Shown one piece after another: positions 24,337-35,848 of a DNA stretch of 64,000 nt (within the stretch, counting starts at the first letter, position 1; each line of letters begins with the position of its first letter). The notes below the pieces were generated by a model. It ran no database searches and had not been told where the DNA came from. It saw nothing but the letters and a program-made list of their open reading frames with translations. A program made the position numbers and the translations under genes. The stretch is from Oxytricha trifallax (lineage: Eukaryota > Ciliophora > Spirotrichea > Sporadotrichida > Oxytrichidae), in NCBI GenBank assembly GCA_000711775.1, contig ARYC01000715.1, positions 28,583 to 92,582 on the forward strand. The letters run 5' to 3'.

Positions 24337-27300
24337 ATGGAAGACGACAGCAATATATTAGAGTTGCAAGATCAAATCAGATTGACTAAGCACTACGATT
24401 TGTTCAGAGATTTCCAACCACTATATACAGGTGGAGCCTTCTAATTGATGAAAGATGAGCAGCACTGCATATCATTAAGAGATGGAAAGATTTGTCTCTT
24501 CAATATTGAAACATCTAAAGTCCTTGCATCTTTCTCTCAGGTAACTTTAAAATAGAGCATCATATGTATTTTAGGAAAATGAGGAACTCTTAACTTTCAC
24601 TCTATCTCCCAATCAATAGCTTCTCGCAGTTTCAAATAAGAATTACTTAATTAGGGTTTATCAAATCCCTGAAGATATTTCTAGTTTCAGCTAATTAGAA
24701 GAGGTTAAGATGTTTAAGACAACTGGGTAAATGGTATTAGAATTAAGTTTTTATTACACATTAAATAAATTTTTACATTATAGTATTAGAATTAAGTTTT
24801 GACCCATCTAGTAAATTCCTAGCAGCAGGTACTGCAGATAGTGCCGTGAAAGTATTCGATGTTAAAAAAGGATTCCAAACTCACAACTTAATAGGACACA
24901 GAGGTATTATCACAAATCTGATATTCTATCCAGAATTAGATTCACTAAAACTTATTTCCACGGCGGAGGATATGACTATTAAAGTTTGGGATTTAGTGTT
25001 AAGATAGGAGATACATAATCTAAGATTCCATTAGGCATTAATTACCAATTTAGTGTTTTCACAAGATAAAAATACTCTTGTTGCTTCATCTAAAGATGGT
25101 AAAGTCTCATTTTGGAATGTTAAAGATAACTACAAGCTATTATAAATTTAATCTTTTAAAAATGGTATCCTTGTATAATAGTAACATTTTAAAAGTATTA
25201 TCTTCTATCAAATGCAATTAAGATGAAAACCCAGATGAAATAGAAGAATTAAATGCAGTTTATATGTTTAATTCAAACACTGAACCATACCTTTTAATTG
25301 GTGGCCAAACAGGAACTCTTAAAATTTTTGACATAAAAACCTAGAAATTTTGCTTCGGTCTTTTAGATAACTGTCTTAATTCTGAAATTACAAAAATCAT
25401 TCCAGCCTCAAATAACTAAATCTTTGTTCTTAATGCTGATCAAAACTTGAATGTTTACAAAATTATCAATAAAACTAATAAGAAAACTGGATAACAAAAG
25501 CCAAGTCTCGCTTTAAGTTTATCAAAGTGTTTGTACTTGGATGAAATTATTGATCTAAAAATAATCAAGAAAGAAAGTGAGGAAACTTTAAAACCTGTAC
25601 AAGCAGTTATATGCTCAAATAATGAGACTGTTAAGCTTATGGATCTTGAAACAGGGCAAATTAAGTAATTTGGTGGTCACTCAGATATTATCTTATGCTT
25701 AGATGTAAAATGTTATATTTTTTTCTGTAAACAAAAACATGATCATTTCTGGATCAAAAGATAACCAAATTAGACTGTGGTAAGTTAGTGAGTAAAGTAG
25801 TGATCTCAATTGTTTGGCAGTTTTCTAAGGACACACTGAAAATATTGCTTCTATTTTCTTTGCTCCTAAAAAATGCAATTTCTTTGTCTCAGCGAGTTAA
25901 GACAACACGATTAAAGTTTGGGATCTTACATCCTTCAAGGGCAAGGATGAAATTTCAGATGAAGTAGAAGAAGTCACCTCTGCAAACTTGACAATAGTTG
26001 GTCATTAAAAATACATAAATGTTGTCAGAGTTAGTCCTAATGATAAACTTATTGCTTCTTCAAGTTAAGATAAATCAATCAAAATTTGGAATGCTTCAAA
26101 CTTAATGCTAAATCATACATTGACAGGTCATAAGAAAGGAGTCTGGGATGTTGCCTTCTCACCAGTTGACAAAATTTTAGTTTCAGCTTCTGGAGATAAG
26201 ACTCTCAAGGTTTGGAATTTGTAAAATGGAACTTGCATTTCCACTTTCTAAGGCCATTAAAATTCTCTTGTTAAAATTGGATGGCTAAATCTTGGCATGC
26301 AAATCATATCCTCATCAGTTGATGGCGTGGTGAAAATTTGGAACTTGAAGAAATAAGTATGTGTTAATACAATGCAAATGCATGATGAAAAAATTTGGGC
26401 TATGGAAGCAAATGATAAGTTTATGGTCACAGGAGGAGGCGACTCATCTGTGAAAATTTGGAGGGACTGCACATTAGAGAAAGAAGTTGAAGAAAAGGAA
26501 AAGAATCTACAGAGACTTCAAGATGAATAAAAGCTTTCAAACTTAATTAGAGATGAAGATTATTCAGAAGCAGCAATGATGGCTTTTAAGCTTAACAAGC
26601 TAAGAGATTTCTATCACGTATTAACTAAGGTAATAAGTAAAGGAGGCGCTGGGAAAATGGACTTAGTTGATTCAGTACTAGCTGATAGAAAACAAATGAG
26701 CTTATCTTTAGAATAAGAATTCAAGCAGGCATCCTAGGAAGTAAAGGGTGAGCAACTACTCACTAAAATCTTGACAAATCTAGTAAAGGAAGACAAAAAG
26801 AGGCTTTTAGAGATCATTAGAAATTTGAATTCAAAGTCTCAATATGCATCTCTCGCTCAACATATACTTTACACTATTTTACCAAGATTCAAGACTGACG
26901 AATATGTGGAAGAATTCAAAGCAAACTAAAATGAACTTAAAGACCTGCTTAAAATTTTGGAATTTTACAGTCAAAAGCATCTAGAAAGATCAGAGAGAGG
27001 ATTAAAGAAAGCTTTCTATCCTACCTACGTCTTATCTCAAATGACATTACAAGATGACATATTTATAAAAACAATTATTTTTTCTAATATTGTTGGAATA
27101 AATTTGAAATTGGGAAAATATAATTAATTAAATTTATAATAATTCAAAATCGTGGCAGTTAAAGTTGGCCAATTTGAACGATCTTGGACTCATTCGATAG
27201 AGAATTTCAAATTAGCTGGACTTTACAATTGGCGGTAATAATTTATCACATCTCTGGAGCGAGATAACTAGACTTTAATGTGAGGGTATAATTTAATGAA

Positions 27301-27771
27301 TTTAGAGGTGTTTAATTAAAGTCTAGTTATCTCGCTCCAGAGATGTGATAAATTAGTACCGCCAATTGTAAAGTCCAGCTAATTTGAAATTCTCTATCAA
27401 ATGAGTCCAAGATCGTTCAAATTGGCCAACTTTAACTGCCACGATTTTGAATTATTATAAATTTAATTAATTATATTTTCCCAATTTTAAATTTATTCCT
27501 ACAATACATCTTGCTTGAATAGTAAAAATCAGAACAAAAGATAAGCATTAATGATAGTGATATAACTCTACAAATCAGGAAGAACAGTGAGAACTCCTTG
27601 GTAAAGAACAAAAAAGACACGAAACAACTTTAAACTTAACTCTTAAATCAAAAGAAAAAGAGAAAGTAAAAAGAAAGAGGAATTAATGACAACCTTTTCT
27701 TGGACAGTGATGCTTCAAAATAAGACAACCTCTCTAAAAAGCATAATTTAACCAAAAGAATGAAGGTTTGA
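24337..27771 (+). CDS. TBL3: UTP13/TBL3, WD40 subunit of the SSU processome (two introns, three IESs)
   Basis: ATG is at 24337 and TGA at 27769-27771. Removing introns of 34 and 31 bp and IESs of 49, 22 and 452 bp leaves 2847 bp, exactly 949 codons. The N-terminal motif FQPLYTGGAFQLMKD matches the family start. Two WD40 propellers follow with repeats ending KVWDL-like, then the Utp13 C-terminal helical domain (LSNLIRDEDYSEAAMMAFKLNKL, LEFYSQKHLERSERGLKKAFYPTYVLSQM). A basic Lys/Gln-rich tail of about 110 residues extends beyond human TBL3 (808 residues). UTP13 belongs to the UTP-B module of the 90S pre-ribosome in the nucleolus. Confidence 0.93.
24752..24782. other. Short IES in UTP13 with 18-bp pointer
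   Basis: GTATTAGAATTAAGTTTT occurs at 24734-24751 and again at 24783-24800. Deleting 49 bp (one repeat plus 31 bp) gives the in-frame reading MVLELSFDPSSKFLAAGT across a WD40 strand. The pointer is long for so short an IES. A GT..AG intron of similar span can also be drawn, but the exact 18-bp duplication favours an IES. Confidence 0.75.
25710..25725. other. Minimal 22-bp IES in UTP13, pointer TGTAAA
   Basis: TGTAAA is at 25704-25709 and 25726-25731. Removing 22 bp joins GAT GTA AAC AAA AAC in frame (DVNKNMIISGS) inside a WD40 blade. Only 16 bp separate the pointer copies. No GT..AG pair in the interval restores the frame. Confidence 0.65.
27053..27499. mobile_element. IES in UTP13 filled by a palindromic MITE, pointer TACAA
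   Basis: TACAA at 27048-27052 and 27500-27504 bounds the segment. Deletion joins SQMTLQ to YILLEQQ in frame. Inside, 27090-27504 is a near-perfect inverted repeat (two arms of about 185 bp around a 40-bp centre) with ends TTGT(T/A)GGAATAAATTT, flanked by TA on both sides (27088-27089, 27505-27506). TA duplication and TIR-only structure fit a Tc1/mariner-type MITE. Its right end coincides with the pointer. Confidence 0.85.
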
Positions 27772-29611
27772 GATTATCGACTTTCAACTTAATTAAAATT
27801 ATTTATTTCACAGAAATTAATCATATTTATATCAGTGATCTATTTGCTCTTATCAAATGAATGCAAACAAAAAAATAAGGATTACAGATTATATTAAAAT
27901 GTTCCCGTTTAAAAATGTCTTAATAGTGAACAAAACTACAAAGCTATAGAGACATTTAAAACTGGGATTGAGTTTAACACCAAGTATAAAAGAGCACTTT
28001 CTTAAGGAATGGTAAGTTTTAAAATTAAAGTTAAAAATTGCTAATTACTTTGAAGGTAAGAAGCAAATGACCATCATTAAATGGTTGTGGAGACATTTTA
28101 CAACTAATTCAAGAAAATAAAATAATTTTATAAATATTTTTTTAAATTGGCACAAATATGACAATTAAAAAAGAAAATGATGTTACTAAGCAAGACTTTT
28201 TAGAAAAAGATTTGTGCATTTCAATAGGTATTAGTTAAGAAATAGTCTATAATTAATATTGTCATATATCAATTTAATTCAACCAAACTAACTTTAAAGC
28301 AAATTGAGAAGTCGCTTAATATTTAAAAATAAAAAATAGAAAATTAGACATAGCTCTTTATTTCTATCGCCTTTCGTAGTTGTTGGATCTACATTTATAT
28401 TTAAAGCTTATACTGCAAAATTTCAATCAGCAGATTTTACATCCCTTTCTCTCTATATGAATGGTTTCTTTTGTTCATAAATATAAATAGATAAATAATG
28501 ATTTTTCTGGATGCCATTCTAATTTAATTATACCATAAATAGGTAAAACTCCTAAAATAAAAAATAAATCCTTTAACAATAGGAGGAGATAGCGTGTATT
28601 TGAGAACTGCAGGATTCATCGATAATCCTGATTTACCCTTACTTGGAATCGATAGTGATGAAAGCAGGAATAGCGAAGCATTATGCAATGCTTCAATCAA
28701 AGTAGAGGACAGAGACTAAAGAGTAAACCAAATAATAAATAGCTTATAAAAATCGAACTTCTCAACTTTCTTGAGAAGCAGAGCAAAGTTTACAACTGAA
28801 AACCCTAAAAACAAGTAAACTACAAAGAAGCTGATTCTTAATGAGGCCTTTATTGCTGACTAGGATGTAACAAGACCGAGTGATTATCGTGCCTATGTTG
28901 ATAATAGAGATATGGGCAAATTTAAAAGTAGTGGAATGATTATAAACTCATGCTTTATATTTGCAAATAAAATGTTTTCGATAAGAATAGAAAAAAAACA
29001 ATGAATGTTTTCAAATTATAGGATATCTTAATTTTTAACTATTAATCATATTGCTTAGATAAGATCGCAGCTAAAATGAAAATAAAATCATGATAAATAT
29101 CATTCTTATATTCATACTATGCTTTATAATCATCTCATTGGTTTTTATCTACAGGCACAGGGTCAGGAGGTTGGCTGCTTTCTTCTAGAAGACTAACACC
29201 AAGAAAAGTTAACTCTGTACTAGAAATAATGGGTGTTGAAGATAGATCTTAAGCCGTAAGTATTTATAACCAAATCTAAATGAAATTTCTTTTTATCTTT
29301 AATTTTCATTCTTATTTATAAATTTGAAGTAGGTTGTTGAATACCTAGCTGCCTAATTGAATTGCAGCCTTGTTTTTCCCTGTGACTCAGATCAGCAATA
29401 TTATTATGTGAGAGAGGGATATATCGCTCACGACAACTCATTTTCTTGGAGATCAGAGGGATACTGCAAAGAAATCAGGGTTATAAGCGAAATCATAGAA
29501 GGGCGTGTTTTAATTGACGGCTACTACAATTATGAATTAGAGATAGGATAACAATTTACAATCAAGTCTGCTCCTGAAAATTCATTAAAGTGCATATAAT
29601 TACATATATGA
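27760..29611 (+). CDS. NADK2: Mitochondrial-type NAD kinase (NADK2-like), one clear IES
   Basis: The core is well supported. DLCISIG before the IES joins GDSVYLRTAGF after it, the DGT-type NAD kinase ATP-site motif (here GGDS). It is followed by GIDSDESRNSEALC, LNEAFIAD, a GTGSGGWLLSSRRL glycine motif, and a C-terminal beta domain with VLIDGYYNYELEIGQQF and TGA at 29609. NADK2 makes NADP+ from NAD+. The N-terminus is less certain: ATG at 27760 spliced over a 48-bp intron gives a hydrophobic MKKLIIFISVIYLLL leader that overlaps the last codons of UTP13. Another intron lies at about 28012-28055 and a long one at about 29256-29333. Confidence 0.82.
28229..28576. other. IES in NAD kinase, pointer CAATAGG, within the catalytic motif
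   Basis: CAATAGG is at 28222-28228 and 28577-28583. Deleting 355 bp joins ATT TCA ATA GGA GGA GAT, so the conserved glycine pair of the NAD kinase ATP motif is split across the two sides. The interior is AT-rich with stops. Confidence 0.85.
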
Positions 29612-29843
29612 ATAAAGAAATAAAAGCAGTATTCAAAATCATGAATTTTGAAATTATTTATATATGGATTTGATATTAATCTGTAATCCGATTGATTAAT
29701 TAGGCTTATAAATTTGCTATAAAACTGCATACTTTTGATAAAAATTAGGTTGATTAATCTTAAATATAAAGACAATCACGAATAATATCGCTTGAATATA
29801 AACTAAAGCTTGAATACTTGTCAAATAGAATACTTTATGAAAA

Positions 29844-32800
29844 TCATTGTCTCTGCTGTGAATTTTTTCTAATGTGGTTTCTAACTTCATCCTCAAGATC
29901 TTAAAGAGCTAAATCATTGACAGCTTTAAATTACAAGAATACAATAATTATTAATAAAACAGCAAGTCTAGCATTTCCACCTTTCTTGAAATCTGGTGAT
30001 CTTCCATCTACGTCTTCATCAATCTCTTCATTGATCTTGTTGAGCTCATCCTGATCAAATTCTTCGTCACTGTCCAAGTTAGCGACTGTGGTGATGGCTC
30101 TGGCGAACATTGGCTAGTCATGTTAATTCAATATTTGGACATTACCTGCAGCCATCATAGTTTTGATTTTCTTGTAAACCTCAACTGCATCCATAGCATG
30201 GAGAATATCATCCTCAAACTGAATTCCCATCTTTTCTCCTAAAAGTTCCACTAACTTTAACTTCACTTTCTCGATGATCTTCATGAATGGTCTGGTGGTC
30301 ACTTTGGATTAGATCTGGACTTTTGCTTTTCTTGTTGGAGAAGAAGCTCCCTTTACTTTGTGTTGAGTAATTGATTGATTGAAAACTTAATCGTAGAATT
30401 TATCAGGATTCAATAAGTAATTAATATTACAAGCCAAACTTTATCTTTAATAAAAATAATTAATATTCTTTTGAGCAAGATCATAGTTGATTTAACCTCC
30501 TTGTGGTTCAATGACATAACTTTTGCCTGGAGCAGTGCAGTAAGTCAAAGAGTAATCACCTCTTTGAATTGAACTTTGCATGTGCTGCTTATGTTCCTGA
30601 GTAGAGTTCTTGTGACTAATGAGTCTCATGGTGGGGGAAACATGCTTCTCTTCAGCATTATTTTGATAGTATTCATCCATAACCTTGTAGAAACCCTCAG
30701 TGTCTCTGTGCTGTCTGTTGTTCATCATCTCCTGCAAGAGTTGATCAAACTCCTATTGAATAGCTTGAGTTTTGTTTTCCAAATCTCTGTTAGTAAACTT
30801 GATTTCCTCTCTAACTACAGGTTGTTTTTTCTGCACCTAAGCCAATTCCTCAAAAGTGTCTTGTTTGTCAACAATTTCAGGTTTATTTCTAGAAACTTCA
30901 TTTTGTTATTGTTGCACAACTTGTTGTTAAGGAGCTACTACTTTTACTTCAGCTTTAACTTCAACTTTAGCTTGGATAGGTGATTTTTATTACTGAATTT
31001 GAGCTTGAACCTACTGTTGAACATTCACGTTTCCTTGGATTTGAGTTGGTAATAAAAAAACAACTAAATAATCCTGAAGAAACAGCATTGTTCTTCTTGC
31101 TCTTAATTTACATGGAAACTGGAGCTTTTTGAGTGGTGGATTGTGGAACAGTGTCATTTGCTTGAACTTATGCTTCAACTTGAATGTTGATAGATTGCTC
31201 TTCAACAACTTTCTCAGTTCTAGCGGGAGGGCTTTGAGTGTTTTGCTAGAAACTTGGGGAAGACTGATTTATCTTTGATGATGTGAATTTGTGTGGAGAA
31301 GTGGACTATCTCAACTCTCTTTTTTGCTCAATTTCTCTTTGCAATGATTCGATCTGTTCTTCTTACTTAGAGAAAATTTGAATATTCAAGTAAACGATCA
31401 TTATAATCAAAAACTTAGATTTGTTATAATAATATTTTAAAAACTCATTATGTTAACGAGCGAAGTCAAAATTTATGTTTTAGACATAGCTCGTACAAAT
31501 TAATAATCTTTGATTTTATACTATATAAACTTTCATTTTTAAATACTTCCTAATTGTTTTTAGTATATTATTTTTAATCCAATTATCATTGTTCATTTTA
31601 TCAACTTAATTATTTATTGGTTAAATTTCTTATGAGTTTTTTATTAAGTTTAGTCATTAAGTAATTTTTTAGAAAATGATAGTTCATATTATAGTTATTT
31701 TAGTTATTCCCTTATTCTTGATTATTTGGTATAAATCATTTTTATTACATTTAAAGTAAGTAAATAATATTTTTCTATTCTTGATTATTTAATCATTCTT
31801 TGGTAATTGTAAGTAATTTCTCTAACTCTTAGATAAGTCTATCCTTCTCTGCAACAAACTCCTCGTGTCTCTTTTACCAAGGAGATCCCTTTTGATTCCA
31901 GGTCATACCGAGTTGCTTTACTGATAGAGTCTCATTTTCCAAGAAATTAAATGCTGTAGATTTAAATAAATATCCTTGATCTGGGCAATGTTGATCTTCT
32001 CAATTTCATTCAAATCAATCTATTGCTGGAATTCTCCCATCTGCTTTGCCTTCTTCTCCTTCTTGACAACCTTATCCTTGACTTTGATGTTTCTAGCGAC
32101 CTTTGATTTAACACTGTTGTACTTATAAAAAATTAATAAAACAAAATACATATAACCCATAAATGTTTCAAATATTTATTGGGAGACTAATTTTCTTTGA
32201 ATTATTTGAATAAAGTAAAAATAAACTCTGTCTTCTAATTTTAACATTATTAATGTATATAGTAATAAATTATTTAAAAACTCTAATATTCTATTAATCA
32301 AATTATCTGATTTTAAAAGCTAATAAAGAACATTTTATTCCAATTTTTAATATCTTTAGATATGTAATATAAATCATAGGTATCTTGATATCTATTTTCA
32401 ATAAATTGAAATTAATATTTTTGCTATACTCTTAATTTATTGTGTAAGCTATTTCATAAAATTTCATGTAAATTAGTTTAAAAGAAATTAATAATTTTAA
32501 AAGAGATAATAATATTTAGATTTTATCTCATCGATATAATAAATCAAGAAGAATTAAAACTATTGTCATTTCATGCCATTAAAACCCCCCTATAATATTT
32601 ATCTGTACACTTGAGGACTTTTTCTTGTCTACTCCATTTCTAGTGCTCTCATCTTGACATTATCAAGTGATTTCTTGAGAAGAGCTGTTTTCTGCAAATT
32701 CTCAAGATCTTCAATGGTCACTCCTTGAGTTTGCTAGAGTACTTCCAGTTATTGCTCATATTCTTCTTCGTCCCAGTCTTCTTGATCTTGGGCATCTAAA

Positions 32801-34200
32801 ATCATCAATATATTTAAGATACATATGCATAAAACAAGGATGTTATTGTGTGGATATATTTAAAAAGAGTAATAAATGTGAATACTTTAATATTTTGCAC
32901 ATGCAATAACTGTTTGTGAGTTAATTGAAATCTTGCGGAAAATATCTAGAAAATATCCTTACCATTATTGAATAGCTTTGAGCGAACACCACTTCCTGAT
33001 CTCTGTGAAACACCAATGCTAATCAATTAAAATTTAAATGTGTGTTTTATATCTCATTATTATTTTTATAGAATGTCAACTAACAAGCTAATTTAAGAAT
33101 TGTTTTATTATATTACTTGGCTTGTCTGATGGTGAGTAGTTAAGCTGAGCATCAGCTTCTATAATTAATATGATTAAAAATATAAAATATTTGTAATTAT
33201 AAAAGATTTGAGTGATCTGGTGATTGGTAGATTTGGTTTTACATAGTATTGATAAATAAAAGTATAGAATAATAGAATAAAATAAAATTCGTAGAAATAT
33301 TTTAGGGTTCTCAAAATTATTCAAATTTAACGATTTAACCGATAATTTTAACAATATCCCTTTAATAGTTATAAAGATTTTGAAAAACTTTAACTCCAAT
33401 TCTTCACCCACTTTTAAAGTATATTTTACATTATCAATTATTAATGAAATAAACTTGATTATAATTTGAAGTAACAGTCAATACTCAATGACTTTGCCTT
33501 CATTGTAGACATCATCCAATGGAATTTGATTGTCTACATTAATATCTGGTAACTAAATATTTGCATTTAATTGCCAGTCTAATCCAATTTGTGTGTAGTG
33601 TTTCTTTTGCCATTCATCGAATTCCTAATACATTTTATCGAACTAATTAAAAACCTTGTCTTGCACATACACTCTCAAGTCGTCTGGAACTTTGTTTATA
33701 ATTCGATTGAATTCAATTTGATCTTGCTGCTTCTATTGAGACTGAGAAACATTTGATTTTCTGGTGTCTGAGAGACTTTAATTGTTCAAGTGAAGTTGCT
33801 CCTAATCGTCATTTTAATCGAAGTCATATTTAGTAAAAATTTATGCAAAATTCAAACTAAAAAGATTAATTGAAAAGTTTATTACACTATTTTAATAATG
33901 AAAAATAAGAGGAAAACTTTAATTGAAAATGAAAATCAGTTGAATATATAAGTATTAGTATTTACAAAGACAAAAATGGTATCATTGTCAAGCGTTATTA
34001 TTTCTCCGTTCTCCTTCATATATTCTACCATCTTTCCATTCTTCTCGTGTTGTTCCCGTTCTGTTCCCTGGTTCTTCAAGTCTTCTGTCTGTACCCTCCA
34101 AAGATCTTCACCAACCTATTGCTCAAATATAAAAATTTTTAGATATGTTTTTTGTAACTTACAAATTTTGTTGAGTGACTAGCATCTTCTGCTCAGACAT
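29844..34200 (-). CDS. Large unassigned Gln-rich coiled-coil protein, multiple coding segments
   Basis: The minus-strand ATG at 34200-34198 (MSEQKMLVTQQNL) and TGA at 29846-29844 bound a set of compatible coding stretches. These are an acidic N-terminal helix (33975-34128), a Ser/Gln region (33480-33845), short pieces near 33110 and 32990, an acidic helical piece (32610-32800), Lys-rich coiled coil (31840-32120), a Gln-rich region (30760-31370), and a C-terminal alpha domain with RPFMKIIEKVKLKLVELL and a hydrophobic LAVLLIIIVFLQF. AT-rich gaps between them (for example 31400-31820, 32130-32600, 32830-32980, 33170-33480) are probably IESs or introns, but joins were not all worked out. I do not recognise the protein; a cytoskeletal or axonemal role would be a guess. 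Confidence 0.5.
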
Positions 34201-34266
34201 TTTTGACATATTTATTATTATTAAATCAATTATTAATTACTTAAATTTTTCTTAATTTAAATCATG

Positions 34267-34675
34267 AATATTAATTTATTTAAATATATAAACACTACTG
34301 TATCTCGAAATTATGTTCATTTCGAGATAGAGTGCGATATATTATAATTAAATTACTCAATTAGGTAGAATGTATACAAAAATAAAATTATGTTTTCAAG
34401 AATTTAAAGTTCATTTTATTTAGATAATGAAATTATATAAAGATGAGTTATAAAATTTGAACAATACAAGTTTATTTTTAATATTTATGTTCAATTAATT
34501 AAAAATAGTATTGATATATTATACAATATTAGTTTTAAAAGTGAACTTTAAAGTAATGCTTTTTGTATACATTCTTCCTAATTGAGTAATTTAATTATAA
34601 TATATCGTACTCTTTCTCGAAATGGACATAATTTCGAGATAGAGTACTGTTTATATATTTAAATAAATTAATATT
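34267..34675. repeat. Imperfect inverted repeat of about 409 bp with nested hairpins
   Basis: The arms AATATTAATTTATTTAAATA.. (from 34267) and the complement (to 34675) match over about 120 bp with scattered differences. Each arm contains its own small hairpin (TCTCGAAATTATGTTC...TCGAGA). The central part is AT-rich and not symmetric. It lies in the intergenic gap between two minus-strand genes. No clear target duplication was seen. It is probably a decayed foldback element. Confidence 0.75.
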
Positions 34676-34736
34676 AAAATAGTGAAATAAACTTTTTGAT
34701 TAATCTTTTTATTTTGAATTTTGCATAAATTTTCAC

Positions 34737-35762
34737 TCATTCTTCCTCGCTGTCTTAAACCCCACCCTTTACTGGACTAACATTTTTAAGTCCTAACTAC
34801 TTCAAGTGTTATTTTAGGAACTCAATTTCTTGATACTTTGACTCCAGTAATTTATGAACTAACACTAGCTTAATTATTACAAAATAAAATAACAAGAATT
34901 GATTAGCTTCTAAATGTTTTATTTTCTTTCAGTGTCTTTGTTGTTTACAAATGATCGTTTTGATGAGGATAGTGCTTTATTAAAAATAGGTTATTTTTGT
35001 TCATTCTAAAAAAAGTTGTCTTCCTCTTCTTACAAAGATTTTGCATTCTTATTTTGGAAACTAATTTAAGGTATAAAAATATCTAATTGAATAAATGAAT
35101 GAGAATCAAATTTTTAACTTCACTTTAAATTTTTCGAGAGCTTGAATTTTAAGTCATATTTGCAGATGTGTTAAAAAAAGTTGAGTTGCTTGCGTTACTC
35201 TTAAGCATTGTTGAATTGTTAACTTCTTCAAGACACTTTTCTAAATCAATTGTTTGCTACTTTTTGTAAGATTTTCTATCAAATCCTTAATTTTCACCTT
35301 CACCCATATTTCTCATCTTAAATCCTTTCATTTACTCAGAGTAATTACTGACTCTAATAATAATATTGAATTCTTAAATTATACTTACTTCTTAGTTTGA
35401 CCACTGATAAGATTAAAATCAATCTCGTAGAGCAATAACATAAAAAATACCTCTCTAATATTGTAGGACCAATGAAAGAAAAATCTGTAGAAATACTTAC
35501 GAATAAACTCATGAGTTAAAATTAACCTCTACTCCAAGGGGAATATGCTCAATGTTTTATATAATGACCAAAGCACTTTAGTAGTTGAAAGATTGTGATC
35601 CACTTTTTCTAAAGCAATATTGACAGCTTAAAAGTAAAAACTGAAATCAAAGTTTGAAGGGAAACTTTCTCCTTTTTTATTTATCATTAAAATCCATTTT
35701 GTGATTAGATCGAAAGATCTTGTCATTGCAGCAGAGTCATACACGTTTGTTTCATAAAGCTT

Positions 35763-35848
<86 letters not shown>

